The notes beneath the pieces were generated by a model. It was not told where the DNA came from. It made no database searches and worked only from the letters and a program-made list of their open reading frames with translations. Positions 53,330 to 61,969 of a stretch of 64,000 nucleotides of DNA are shown one piece after another (the first letter of the stretch is position 1; each line of letters begins with the position of its first letter). Origin of the DNA: Sulfitobacter sp. 20_GPM-1509m. GTDB taxonomy: Bacteria; Pseudomonadota; Alphaproteobacteria; Rhodobacterales; Rhodobacteraceae. Position numbers and translations under genes: made by a program. The stretch spans positions 124,001-188,000 of the forward strand of contig NZ_JIBC01000009.1 in NCBI RefSeq assembly GCF_000620505.1. The letters are read 5' to 3'.

Positions 53330-54276
53330 GACTGCAGGTCTTCCCACATTTCCACGTCGCGTTTGTCGGTCCAGATGCGCGGATGCGCGATGCCGCGGGC
53401 TTCGTCATAGGCGCGGGCGACGTTGAAGGGCAGGCAGTGTTCGTAGATCGCGTAATCTGCAAACTTGGGGTCGCAGGCGGCGCGCACGGCATCCCATGCG
53501 TCCTTGAGCGATCCGCCACGGGCGGCCACACGCGCTGCGGCGGCATAGGTGCTGTCGACAAAATCGCGGGTGTTTTCGATGGCGGCGTTCACCATCTCCT
53601 GTCCCACCAGCGCGTCACCGCGCCCCGGTGCGATGGCGTCGACGCCATAGGCCTTGATGTTGTCCAGCGTGGTGCCCCAGTCGCCGAAATAGCCATCGCC
53701 GCAATAGCAGGCCGAGTGATATTCGACGATGTCGCCGGTAAACATGACGTTCTGGTCGGGCACATGGGCCACGATGTCACCCGCGGTATGGGCGCGACCC
53801 AGGTGCATCAGGTCCACGCGGCGGTTGCCCAGATAGACGGTCATCTTGTCCTTGAACGTGGTGGTGGGCCAGGTCAGGCCGGGGATGCTCTCGTGACCTT
53901 CGAACAGGCGCGGGAAGCGTTGGAATTCGCTATCCCAGTCCTCTTGCCCGCGTTCGGCGACCATGCCGCGCGCGGTTTCGGACATGATGATCTGGCCCGC
54001 GTCAAAGGCCGACGCGCCCAACACGCGGACCGCGTGATAGTGGGTCAGCACGACGTGGCTGATCGGTTTGTCTGTGACGCTGCGCACACAGTCGATGACC
54101 TTGTTGGCCAGACGCGGGGTGGCCTGCGCCTCGACAATCATCACGCTGTCGTCGCCGATGATAACGCCCGAGTTGGGGTCGCCTTCGGCGGTAAAGGCAT
54201 AGAGGCCCTCACCGACTTCGGTGAACGAGATTTTCTTTTCGGTCATGTCCCCTTGGGACGCGAATGCCTTGGCCAT
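53326..54276 (-). CDS. MBL-fold protein with degenerate metal motif
   Basis: 316-residue metallo-beta-lactamase-fold protein. The expected HxHxDH reads HYHAVR at residues 79-84 (His79, His81, then Val83 and Arg84 in place of Asp and His). The later HTAGD and MFTGD motifs are present. A full two-metal site is therefore unlikely; it may bind one metal or work differently. An AAAGGA site precedes the start. It lies between fahA and the small membrane protein in the homogentisate unit. Hydrolysis of a CoA or lactone intermediate would be a guess. Confidence 0.85.
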   Translation of the reverse strand: MAKAFASQGDMTEKKISFTEVGEGLYAFTAEGDPNSGVIIGDDSVMIVEAQATPRLANKVIDCVRSVTDKPISHVVLTHYHAVRVLGASAFDAGQIIMSETARGMVAERGQEDWDSEFQRFPRLFEGHESIPGLTWPTTTFKDKMTVYLGNRRVDLMHLGRAHTAGDIVAHVPDQNVMFTGDIVEYHSACYCGDGYFGDWGTTLDNIKAYGVDAIAPGRGDALVGQEMVNAAIENTRDFVDSTYAAAARVAARGGSLKDAWDAVRAACDPKFADYAIYEHCLPFNVARAYDEARGIAHPRIWTDKRDVEMWEDLQS

Positions 54277-54300
54277 GAGTGTGGTCCTTTTTGGTCGCTG

Positions 54301-54338
54301 CCGGAGCCTCCGGCGGGAGTTTATCTAGCAAGATGAAG
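54301..54338 (+). repeat. Dispersed intergenic repeat, copy 3
   Basis: The shortest copy: CCGGAGCCTCCGG palindrome, then CGGGAGTTTATCT and GCAAGATGAAG. It lies between fahA and the MBL gene, both on the minus strand. Confidence 0.75.
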
Positions 54339-54343
54339 CGGGA

Positions 54344-55600
54344 TTACCGCTTGTAGGGATCGTCCAGCGCGGGCAGCACGGTTCCGGTGCAGGGGCCAAA
54401 GCCGATGCGGTAGCCATCGCCTGCGGCGTGACCGTGCAGACCCAGCGTGTCGCCGTCCTCGATAAAGCTTCGGGTGTCGCCGGTGTCGAGCGTGAAGGGT
54501 TCCTTGCCGCCCCAGCTGAGTTCCAGCAGGCTGCCGCGTTCGGATTTTTCTGCGCCCGAGATGGTGCCCGACCCCAGCAGGTCACCCGGTGTCATCGGGC
54601 TGCCGGCGGTGGTGTGGTGTGCCAGTTGCTGCGCAGACGAGTAATACATCTCGTTGTAGTTGGTGCGTGCGATCACCGTGGCGTCCTTGCCCGCAGGCGC
54701 AAGGGTGACGGACAGGTCGATGTTGTACAGCATCGGGCCGGTGTCCTTGAGGTGGTCCAGCAGTTCGAATTCCCGCGCGGGCGTGTCGGTGCGGAAGGGT
54801 TCAAGCGCCGCCTTGGTCACGATCCACGGGCTGATGGTGGTGGCGGTTGCCTTGGCCTGGAAGGGCCCAAGCGGTTGGTATTCCCACGCCTGAATATCAC
54901 GCGCCGACCAGTCGTTCAGCAACACGTAGCCAAAGATCGCCGCGTCGGCCTCGTCCACGGTCAGCGGGCCGTCGGACGGGGTGCCGACGATCGCGCCCAT
55001 TTCCAGTTCGATGTCGAAACGCGCGCAGGGGGCAAAGCGGGGCTTGTCGTCGTTCGGTCCCTTCAACTGGCCCCAGGGGCGGCGGATGTCGGTGCCGGAC
55101 ACCACGACCGACGACGCGCGGCCGTTGTAGCCGATGGGAATGTGCAGCCAGTTCGGCGGCAGCGCGTTTTCCGCGCCCCGGAACATGGTGCCGACGTTGG
55201 TGGCGTGGTGGCGACCGGCGTAAAAGTCGGTGTATTCCGCCACGACCATCGGCAGGTGCATCGTGGCATCGGCCATCGGCACCAGCAGCGGTGCGACCTT
55301 GTCCTGATCGTCGCTGCCCTCGGACAGCAGTTGCATCAGGCGATCGCGCAAGGCGGCCCAGACGGCGGGGCCTTCTTCCATGACCTCGTTCCAGAACGGC
55401 ACGTCGAACAGCGGATATTCGGTGAGCGTGACCAGACCGGCATCTTCGGCGGCGGCCAGATCCAGGATCATGTCGCCAATCGCCACGCCGCAGCGCGGAT
55501 CGTCGTCCCCGACGGAGAACACGCCATAGGGCAGGTTGTTCAACGGAAAGTCGGTGTCGGCGGAATTGGCGCTGGTGATCCAGCTTTTCATCAGGGGCAT
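54344..55600 (-). CDS. fahA: Fumarylacetoacetase
   Basis: Splits fumarylacetoacetate into fumarate and acetoacetate, the last step of tyrosine/homogentisate breakdown. The 418-residue enzyme has the N-terminal FAH domain (FPLNNLPYGVFSVGDDDPRC) and catalytic-domain blocks DFYAGRHHATNVGTMFRGAE, FDIELEMGAIVG and TPGDLLGSGTISGAEKSERG with the metal-binding acidic residues. Length is typical. Ribosome site AGGA precedes ATG 55600. Confidence 0.96.
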   Translation of the reverse strand: MPLMKSWITSANSADTDFPLNNLPYGVFSVGDDDPRCGVAIGDMILDLAAAEDAGLVTLTEYPLFDVPFWNEVMEEGPAVWAALRDRLMQLLSEGSDDQDKVAPLLVPMADATMHLPMVVAEYTDFYAGRHHATNVGTMFRGAENALPPNWLHIPIGYNGRASSVVVSGTDIRRPWGQLKGPNDDKPRFAPCARFDIELEMGAIVGTPSDGPLTVDEADAAIFGYVLLNDWSARDIQAWEYQPLGPFQAKATATTISPWIVTKAALEPFRTDTPAREFELLDHLKDTGPMLYNIDLSVTLAPAGKDATVIARTNYNEMYYSSAQQLAHHTTAGSPMTPGDLLGSGTISGAEKSERGSLLELSWGGKEPFTLDTGDTRSFIEDGDTLGLHGHAAGDGYRIGFGPCTGTVLPALDDPYKR

Positions 55601-55668
55601 ATGTGGTTCCTATGGATTGTGGGCGGCCACGCGCGGGCCACCCGGTATTTCAGATCGGCGCAGGGGCG

Positions 55669-57030
55669 TTATTTCTTGCCCGGTGTGCCGTCGAATTTCT
55701 TTTCGATGTCGGTCCAGCAGTCGATGTAGTTGTCCTGCAACGGCGCCTCTTTTGCAGCGAATTCGGTCAGGTGCTGCGGGAAACGGGTTTCGAACATGAA
55801 CGACATGGTGTTGTCCAGCTTCTCGGCCTTGAGATCGGCATTTGACGCGCCCTCGAACGCATTCTTGTCCGGCCCGTGCGGCAGCATCATGTTGTGCAGC
55901 GACATGCCGCCGGGGACAAAGCCCTGTGGCTTGGCGTCATACTGGCCGTAAATATTGCCCATCATCTCGGACATGATGTTCTTGTGATACCATGGCGGGC
56001 GGAAGGTGTCTTCGGCCACCATCCAGCGTTCGCGGAACAGGACAAAGTCGATGTTGGCCGTGCCTTCGACGCCGCTGGGGGCGGTCAGCACGGTAAAGAT
56101 CGACGGGTCGGGGTGGTCGAACAGGATCGCGCCGACGGGGCAATAGGTGCTGAGGTCGTATTTCACCGGTGCGTAGTTGCCGTGCCATGCGACCACGTCC
56201 AGCGGGCTGTGACCGATGCGGGTCTCGTGAAACTGGCCGCACCATTTGATTGTCACGGTGCTGGGCGTTTCGCGGTCTTCGTATGCGGCCACCGGCGTTT
56301 TGAAATCGCGGCGGTTGGCCATACAGTTCGCACCGATGGGGCCACGGCCCGGCAGGTCGAATTTCTGCCCGTAGTTTTCGCAGACAAAGCCGCGCGCGGG
56401 GCCATCCAGCACTTCGACACGGTAGACCAGACCGCGCGGGATGATGGCGATTTCCTGCGGGGCAAGGTCGATGACACCCAATTCGGTGCAGAACCGCAGG
56501 CGGCCCTCTTGCGGGACGATCAGCAGTTCGCTGTCGGCGGAATAAAAGTAGCTGTCGACCATGCTGTCGGTGACCAGATAGATGTGGCTGGCCATGCCAA
56601 CCTGGGTGTTCACGTCACCGGCAGTGGTCATCGTGCGCATTCCGGTCAGCCATGTGTAGGACTGGCCGGAATGGGGCACCGGATCCCAGCGGTACTGGCC
56701 CAGGCTGGTCACATCCTGCGGGATGTGCGGTGCGGACTTCCAATAGGGCAGGTCGATGCGCTCGTACCGGTGCGAATGCTTCACCGATGGGCGGATGCGA
56801 TAGCACCATGTGCGTTCGTTCTGGTGGCTGGGCGCGGTAAAGGCGGTGCCGCTCAGCTGTTCGCCGTACAGGCCATAGTTGACTTTTTGCGGGCTGTTCA
56901 TGCCTTGGGGCAGCGCGCCGGGCAGGGCCTCGGTTTCGAAATCATTGCCGAAACCGGGCATATAGCCGGGCGTGGTCCCGCCGGTGTCGGGTGCCTGAAC
57001 CATGGTGCTGGGCGTGGTGTGCGTGTTCAT
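55669..57030 (-). CDS. hmgA: Homogentisate 1,2-dioxygenase
   Basis: Iron dioxygenase that opens homogentisate to maleylacetoacetate. The 453-residue enzyme has [20 protein letters not shown] near the start, [20 protein letters not shown], and the metal-site region [20 protein letters not shown]. The C-terminal part has [20 protein letters not shown] with the last ligands. The start at 57030 is supported by GGGAGG 7 bases upstream. It is divergent from a MarR gene. Confidence 0.97.
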   Translation of the reverse strand: MNTHTTPSTMVQAPDTGGTTPGYMPGFGNDFETEALPGALPQGMNSPQKVNYGLYGEQLSGTAFTAPSHQNERTWCYRIRPSVKHSHRYERIDLPYWKSAPHIPQDVTSLGQYRWDPVPHSGQSYTWLTGMRTMTTAGDVNTQVGMASHIYLVTDSMVDSYFYSADSELLIVPQEGRLRFCTELGVIDLAPQEIAIIPRGLVYRVEVLDGPARGFVCENYGQKFDLPGRGPIGANCMANRRDFKTPVAAYEDRETPSTVTIKWCGQFHETRIGHSPLDVVAWHGNYAPVKYDLSTYCPVGAILFDHPDPSIFTVLTAPSGVEGTANIDFVLFRERWMVAEDTFRPPWYHKNIMSEMMGNIYGQYDAKPQGFVPGGMSLHNMMLPHGPDKNAFEGASNADLKAEKLDNTMSFMFETRFPQHLTEFAAKEAPLQDNYIDCWTDIEKKFDGTPGKK

Positions 57031-57089
57031 TGCGATGCCTCCCGTGCGGTGCCTGATGCGGCAGTCTTGCAGATTCGTTGCATGTGTAA

Positions 57090-57107
57090 TAGTTGGATTT
57101 GTAACTA
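57090..57107. promoter_or_regulatory. Putative MarR-family operator between hmgA and the regulator
   Basis: TAGTT at 57090-57094 and AACTA at 57103-57107 form inverted arms of an 18-bp element within the A/T-rich divergent promoter region. The position fits repression of both genes by the adjacent MarR protein. Inferred. Confidence 0.45.
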
Positions 57108-57127
57108 ACAACAGCATCGGGTGGAAA

Positions 57128-57568
57128 ATGGCCGATCCAGACACATTCGATCTGCAGAGCTTTCTGCCCTATCTGCTCAATCAGGCGGCCGAGGCGGCGT
57201 CACTGGATTTTCAAAGCGTCTACAAAGGCCGGTACGGCATGTTGCGCAATGAATGGCGGGTCTTGTTCCATCTGGGGATGTACGGCCGGTTGACCGCATC
57301 GGACATCCGCGACCGGTCCGGGCTGCACAAGACCAAGATCAGCCGCGCGGTGCAGCGGTTGGCCGAGCGGCGGTTCCTGACCCGCGTGCGCGATGAGCAA
57401 GACCGGCGGGCCGAGCATCTGGAGTTGACGGCGCAGGGTCAGGCCGCCTATCGCGACTTGCGCAAGATCGCCAAGGACTATGATGACGCGCTGGCCGAAA
57501 TGCTGGGCGACGAGGACGTGGCCGCGCTGCGCCGCATGCTGTTGCGGCTGGCGCAGCGGGTGTCTTAA
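57128..57568 (+). CDS. MarR family transcriptional regulator, likely repressor of homogentisate genes
   Basis: 146-residue regulator. The winged helix includes [40 protein letters not shown] and the wing [19 protein letters not shown]. The start at 57128 gives [20 protein letters not shown]; a longer reading runs through the hmgA promoter. It is divergent from hmgA, so it is probably the homogentisate-responsive repressor (HmgR-like). Its 3' end overlaps mipZ by 4 bp, convergent. Confidence 0.88.
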   Translation: MADPDTFDLQSFLPYLLNQAAEAASLDFQSVYKGRYGMLRNEWRVLFHLGMYGRLTASDIRDRSGLHKTKISRAVQRLAERRFLTRVRDEQDRRAEHLELTAQGQAAYRDLRKIAKDYDDALAEMLGDEDVAALRRMLLRLAQRVS

Positions 57569-58374
57569 AAGTCGACCGTCACACCCGGCAGGTTCAGCGC
57601 CTTGATCAGGTCGCGCAGCTCTTGCCGGGCGGCCACGTTCGAGATGTTCAGCTGTTTGACGCCGATGTCCTTGAGGTCCAGCAGGGTCAGCCCGCGCGGG
57701 AACAGTTCGCGAAAGACCACGCGTTCGGAAAACCCGGGGGCGATGCGAAAGCCGATGCGTTTGGCCAGCATCTTGATGGCGCGCTCCATCTTTTCCTTGT
57801 TGACCATGCGTTGTGCGCCCATGCGGTTGCGCACCACGATCCAGTCGATGGGCTGCAGGCCCGCTTGCGCCCGCAACTGCCGCGCGTTCCAGACCATTTC
57901 GGAATAGACCGACGGCCCCAGGATCTTGTCACCGGTCGCATCAATCCGCGCCAGCAGGTCGAAATCGACAAAGCTGTCGTTCAGCGGGGTGATCAGCGTG
58001 TCGGCCAGCGAATGCGCCACCTGGCTTAGGCGGGTGTGGCTGCCGGGGCAGTCGATCAGGATAAAATCGTTGTCCGGCTCCAGCGAGGCGACGGCGGCGC
58101 TGAGGCGGTGGTCATAGATGTTCTCGCCGGGTTTCAGCGTACCGGGATCGATCTCGGGCAGGTCGTGCACTTCGGGGCTGGGCAGGGTCAGCTCGGCGCT
58201 TTTCAGGAACCCTTGGCGGTTCTCGACATAGCGCCCGAAGGTGCGCTGCCGCAGGTCCAGATCCAGCGCGCTGACCTTGTGGCCCATGCGCGCCAAAGCG
58301 GTTGCCACATGCATCGACACGGTGGATTTCCCCGCGCCGCCCTTTTCGTTTCCGACGACGATAATATGCGCCAT
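57565..58374 (-). CDS. mipZ: Division-plane positioning ATPase MipZ
   Basis: ParA/MinD-like ATPase that forms a polar gradient and inhibits FtsZ assembly in Alphaproteobacteria. The 269-residue product begins MAHIIVVGNEKGGAGKSTVS with the deviant Walker A KGGAGKST (residues 11-18). It contains ALDLDLRQRTFGRYVENRQG and NDFILIDCPGSHTRLSQVAH, typical of MipZ. Length is normal. The gene has its own promoter region and no ParB nearby. Confidence 0.95.
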   Translation of the reverse strand: MAHIIVVGNEKGGAGKSTVSMHVATALARMGHKVSALDLDLRQRTFGRYVENRQGFLKSAELTLPSPEVHDLPEIDPGTLKPGENIYDHRLSAAVASLEPDNDFILIDCPGSHTRLSQVAHSLADTLITPLNDSFVDFDLLARIDATGDKILGPSVYSEMVWNARQLRAQAGLQPIDWIVVRNRMGAQRMVNKEKMERAIKMLAKRIGFRIAPGFSERVVFRELFPRGLTLLDLKDIGVKQLNISNVAARQELRDLIKALNLPGVTVDF

Positions 58375-59098
58375 GCCTGTCCCCTTGCACCCGCTGTTTC
58401 TGTGCGGTTTGCCTTCTTTGGCACACTATATGTTGTGGATCGACCTGTGAAAAGCGCGGACAGGGGCAAAGCTGGCAAAAATGACAGTGTGCGGGGTGGT
58501 TGTGGGGTCTTAGCTCGAAGCCTCCCGGCTATCCCCCGCGCGGAATCAAGGCCGCAGGCCGCCGCGCATCATGCCTCAGGCATGTCTGCGACATGACGGG
58601 CCGCCCCACGGCACGGCGATTTGGTTGCTGTTGCGCGTGACGGATAGGTGAGATGTGTTTGGCTGCCATAAAGTGGCAGTCACTAAGGTCGGATCGCCGC
58701 ACCACGGCCCGTCGATGCGCGGCTTCGCACTCCGTTTCAAACGGTAGCTTCGTCCGCTCAACGGACCTTGCCCCACACCGCACCCAAGGGCAGGTGTGGG
58801 TTACATACATTCATGCGGAATGTCTGCGCCCGAAACCTTCGGGGCAGTTGTTTCATTTCATCTGATGTGGATCGTGGAAAGCCCGTAAAAAAGGCGGCGC
58901 CGCCAGATCGGAGTGTGAGACAGGATTTTATCCCTGCATGTCTGAACCGTTCAGATATGACGCGGCACGCGCGCCTCTGGTCCTGTAGGCTGCCTGCGGG
59001 GTTGATGGCCCTGCCGGCGGGGTGTTGCAACGCGGCCAAGGATGCCGCCCACGGGTTAAGGTCGCGTGAGCAGGGCGCGCGGTGCATTCCCCCAGAAC
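58375..59098. other. Long intergenic region between mipZ and rpmE
   Basis: 724 bases with no credible gene: reading frames are short and Arg/Pro-rich with no ribosome sites. It holds many small hairpins, for example CATGTC-TGC-GACATG (58581-58595), ATGCC-TCA-GGCAT (58570-58582) and TGCC-ATAAAGT-GGCA (58665-58679). The mipZ promoter must lie at the left end. The rest may be decayed sequence or an unrecognised RNA. Confidence 0.5.
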
Positions 59099-59132
59099 GA
59101 AAAAGGGCGCGGCCATCGCTGGCCACGCCCTT
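59099..59132 (-). terminator. Rho-independent terminator of rplS-rpmE
   Basis: On the minus strand, stem GGGCGTGGCC with GGCCGCGCCC (one G-T), 6-nt loop and a TTTTT run, 20 bases after the rpmE stop. Confidence 0.88.
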
Positions 59133-59152
59133 CGTCATGATTGCGGTCAGGC

Positions 59153-59374
59153 TTAGAAGCCCAGACCGGCGTATTTGTTCTTGAACTTCGACACGCGGCC
59201 GCCGGTGTCCATCAGACGGCTGGAGCCGCCGGTCCACGCGGGGTGCACAGAGGGGTCGATGTCCAGCGACAGTTGGTCGCCTTCTTTGCCCCATGTCGAT
59301 TTCATTTTCACCACGGTGCCGTCCGTCATTTTGACGTCGATCATGTGATAGTCGGGGTGTGTATCGGCTTTCAT
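59153..59374 (-). CDS. rpmE: 50S ribosomal protein L31
   Basis: 73-residue large-subunit protein starting [20 protein letters not shown], with [20 protein letters not shown] and the C-terminal [14 protein letters not shown]. There are no cysteines, so it is the zinc-independent (C-minus) form. It lies 11 bases after rplS and is followed by a terminator. Confidence 0.96.
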   Translation of the reverse strand: MKADTHPDYHMIDVKMTDGTVVKMKSTWGKEGDQLSLDIDPSVHPAWTGGSSRLMDTGGRVSKFKNKYAGLGF

Positions 59375-59385
59375 GATCCGGATCC

Positions 59386-59769
59386 TTACGCGCTGGCGCC
59401 CGACTTGGGCTTGTAGTTGGTGACTTCTGCGATACGCGCGGATTTACCACGACGTTCCCGCAGGTAATACAGTTTGGCGCGACGGACACGGCCACGACGC
59501 ACGACGGTGATGTCTTCGATGTTTGTCGAGAACAGGGGGAACACACGTTCCACGCCCTCACCAAAGGAAATCTTGCGCACGGTGAACGAACCGGCGATGC
59601 CGTTGCCGTTGTTGCGCGCGATGCAGACGCCTTCGTAGTTCTGCACGCGGGTGCGTGTGCCTTCGGTCACTTTGTAACCGACGCGGATGGTGTCACCCGC
59701 TTTGAAATCGGGGATTTCTTTCCCCAGCGCAGCAATCTGCTCCGCTTCGATCTGTGCGATCAGGTTCAT
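59386..59769 (-). CDS. rplS: 50S ribosomal protein L19
   Basis: 127-residue protein at the 30S-50S interface. It begins [20 protein letters not shown] and has the family blocks [20 protein letters not shown] and [20 protein letters not shown], plus [26 protein letters not shown] precedes the start. The normal neighbour trmD lies about 3 kb upstream, separated by three plus-strand genes. Confidence 0.97.
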   Translation of the reverse strand: MNLIAQIEAEQIAALGKEIPDFKAGDTIRVGYKVTEGTRTRVQNYEGVCIARNNGNGIAGSFTVRKISFGEGVERVFPLFSTNIEDITVVRRGRVRRAKLYYLRERRGKSARIAEVTNYKPKSGASA

Positions 59770-60092
59770 CTGACCTTCTCCTTATGTGCTCGTGGTTGCT
59801 CCACGAAGGTTTGCGCGCCTCAGAGCTTCCTGTCTTCACCGGGTCCGGCAGTGCCGCCCGCAGGGAGTGTTCAAGCATCGTTCCTTGTTATGCGTTCCGC
59901 GCCGTGCTGGTTCATCGAAGAGATGCCACAGGCCAAACGGTCCGGGCGGCATGGGCCGATTCCGAACTTGCGCGGTATAGGGTGGATGGACGGGCCCGGT
60001 CAAGGGGGCAGACCTGCGCAATTGCTCATGCGCAGAATGACGCAGGCGGGTTTTGCGCTGGCGCAACGTCGCGACTTTGCTAAACACGGTGC
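59770..60092. other. Leader and promoter region of rplS
   Basis: 323 bases without a protein gene. It holds the rplS promoter at 59975-60003 and a transcribed leader of about 200 bases. The leader includes a CGTGG-AGCAA-CCACG hairpin near 59788-59802, just before the ribosome site. That could be a ribosomal-protein autoregulatory element, but no known L19 leader consensus is recognised. Confidence 0.45.
59975..60003 (-). promoter_or_regulatory. Sigma-70 promoter of rplS-rpmE
   Basis: On the minus strand, -35 TTGACC (59998-60003), a 17-base spacer and -10 CTATAC (59975-59980). The transcript would start near 59968, giving a leader of about 200 nt. Confidence 0.65.
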
Positions 60093-60473
60093 ATGGTTTC
60101 GTTTATGCCACGTCTGCACATTCATGCAACCGCGCTGATCCGCGCGGCGCATGTGCTGTTGTTCGTGGCGTTTTCCTGTCTGACGCCGGGCACCATGCCG
60201 ACAGCGCAGGCCGGGAGCATCACGCTGGTGCTGTGCACCGGCGACGGCACCACAACCGTGACGCTGGACGCCGACGGAAACCCGGTCGAGGCACAGCACG
60301 ACCGCTGCGACTGGTCTGCGGGCATCGCCCATGCCGTGCTGCAAAGCCCGCTGATGGTGCCCGCCGCGCTGCAAATCCGCGCCTATGTGCCCGTCACCCA
60401 GACAGCGGCGCTTGTCACGGGACAACCGCAGCGCACCCAGAACCATACGCGCGGTCCTCCGAACCTTCTCTGA
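60093..60473 (+). CDS. Small secreted protein upstream of PepSY gene (DUF2946-like)
   Basis: 126 residues with an N-terminal hydrophobic signal (AAHVLLFVAFSCLTPGTMPT, about residues 19-38), then ITLVLCTGDGTTTVTLDADG with paired cysteines (Cys in LVLCTGDG and HDRCDWS). The layout resembles DUF2946-type exported proteins that accompany metal and TonB genes. ATG 60105 is an alternative start. It lies 43 bases before the PepSY gene, so the two are likely one operon. Possible role in metal uptake is inferred. Confidence 0.65.
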   Translation: MVSFMPRLHIHATALIRAAHVLLFVAFSCLTPGTMPTAQAGSITLVLCTGDGTTTVTLDADGNPVEAQHDRCDWSAGIAHAVLQSPLMVPAALQIRAYVPVTQTAALVTGQPQRTQNHTRGPPNLL

Positions 60474-60516
60474 CGCGAACCCTTTTCAACTTATTCCTGT
60501 CAGAGGACACATTTCC

Positions 60517-61908
60517 ATGGTCTCGATCGACCCCACTGCCGCGCCTGCGCGGTCATCCGACACGTCTGCCTTTTATCGCGCCGCGTGGCGCTGGCATTTC
60601 TACGCGGGGCTTTATGTCATCCCGTTTTTCGCAATCCTTGCCCTGACCGGCATGACCATGCTGTGGATCGCCTTTTTGGGCGGTCGTGACGGCGAACGCA
60701 TCCCCGTTGTGCCGCAAGAGGCACCGCTGGCCGTCAGCATACAGGCCGATGCCGCCCTTGCCGCCATTCACGACAGCGTGCTGGTGCAATACGTCGCACC
60801 GCGCGCCGCAGACCGCGCTGCGGTGTTCCGCGTCGACGTGGACGGGCGTGCCACGATGGTCGCGGTCGATCCCTACACTGCTGACGTGATCCAGACATGG
60901 CCGCGCCGGTCGGGCTGGTACGATCTGGCCGACAACATCCATTCCGAGCTGTTGCTAGGCGTGACCGGCGACCGGATGCTGGAAATCGCCGCCTCGCTTG
61001 GCATGGTCCTGATCGCCACCGGCCTGTACATGTGGTGGCCGCGTGACGGCGGCTGGCGTCGGGCGCTGGTGCCGTCGTTCAAGGGGGGGCGCAGCGCGTG
61101 GAAGTCGCTGCACGGGTCCATCGGCCTGTGGATTTCCGTGGTGCTGGTGTTTTTCCTGCTGTCCGGTCTGTCATGGTCGGGCGTCTGGGGCGAAAAGATG
61201 GTGCAGGCCTGGAGCCAGTTCCCGGCCGAGAAATGGGACAACGTGCCCCTGTCGGACAAAACCCACGGCAGCATGAACGACGGGCCGAAAGACGTGCCCT
61301 GGGCGTTGGAGCAAACGCCGATGCCTGCCTCTGGCAGTGCTGCGGGCACCCCGGCGGCGGCCCCGTCACCGGACATCGACAGCATCGACGCGCTGGCCCG
61401 TCAGATCGGGTTTGACGGGCGCTACCAGATGAACCTGCCCAGCGGGGCGAACGGTGTCTGGACGCTGGCCCGCGATTCCATGAACAACGACAGCGTCAGC
61501 CCGACAGCCGACCGCACCACCCACATTGACCGCTTTACCGGCAATATTCTGGCCGATGTGCGCTATGACGACTATTCACTGGCGGGCAAGGCGATGGCGG
61601 TGGGCATTGCGCTGCACATGGGCACGCTGGGCATCTGGAGCGTTCTGGCGAACACGGCGTTCTGCCTGTGTGTGCTGACCCTGTGCCTGACCAGTGTTGT
61701 TATGTGGTGGAAACGGCGCAGCGGCAACGGCCTGCGGCTGGCCGCACCTCCGCTGCCGCGTGACATGCCGCTGTGGAAGGGTGCCGTAGTTGTCGGACTG
61801 GCGGTGTCGCTGGCCTTTCCGATGGCCGGGCTGACCTTGTTGGCTGTGCTGGCGCTGGATGCATTGGTGATCCGGCGCATCACGCCGCTGAAACGGCTTT
61901 TGTCCTAA
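60517..61908 (+). CDS. PepSY domain-containing membrane protein (iron-regulated type)
   Basis: 463-residue inner-membrane protein of the PepSY_TM (PiuB-like) family. The first helix YAGLYVIPFFAILALTGMTM lies near residue 32, others lie near 150-170, 200-220, 375-395 and the C-terminus. The periplasmic region holds a PepSY domain. Motifs HFYAGLYVIPFF and GSIGLWISVVLVFFLLSGLS are typical of the family, which acts in ferric siderophore reduction or uptake. The start at 60517 was chosen because the extension overlaps the upstream gene. Confidence 0.88.
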   Translation: MVSIDPTAAPARSSDTSAFYRAAWRWHFYAGLYVIPFFAILALTGMTMLWIAFLGGRDGERIPVVPQEAPLAVSIQADAALAAIHDSVLVQYVAPRAADRAAVFRVDVDGRATMVAVDPYTADVIQTWPRRSGWYDLADNIHSELLLGVTGDRMLEIAASLGMVLIATGLYMWWPRDGGWRRALVPSFKGGRSAWKSLHGSIGLWISVVLVFFLLSGLSWSGVWGEKMVQAWSQFPAEKWDNVPLSDKTHGSMNDGPKDVPWALEQTPMPASGSAAGTPAAAPSPDIDSIDALARQIGFDGRYQMNLPSGANGVWTLARDSMNNDSVSPTADRTTHIDRFTGNILADVRYDDYSLAGKAMAVGIALHMGTLGIWSVLANTAFCLCVLTLCLTSVVMWWKRRSGNGLRLAAPPLPRDMPLWKGAVVVGLAVSLAFPMAGLTLLAVLALDALVIRRITPLKRLLS

Positions 61909-61969
61909 AAGGTGAATACCGGCGCATGCGTGCTATGTTCTTTGAAGCAGATCAATAAGGACAGCACGC

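Noticed and set aside
58529-58810. A 93-codon frame in the mipZ-rpmE gap
   Set aside because: Cys/Arg/His-rich with no start signals; likely chance frame in non-coding DNA.
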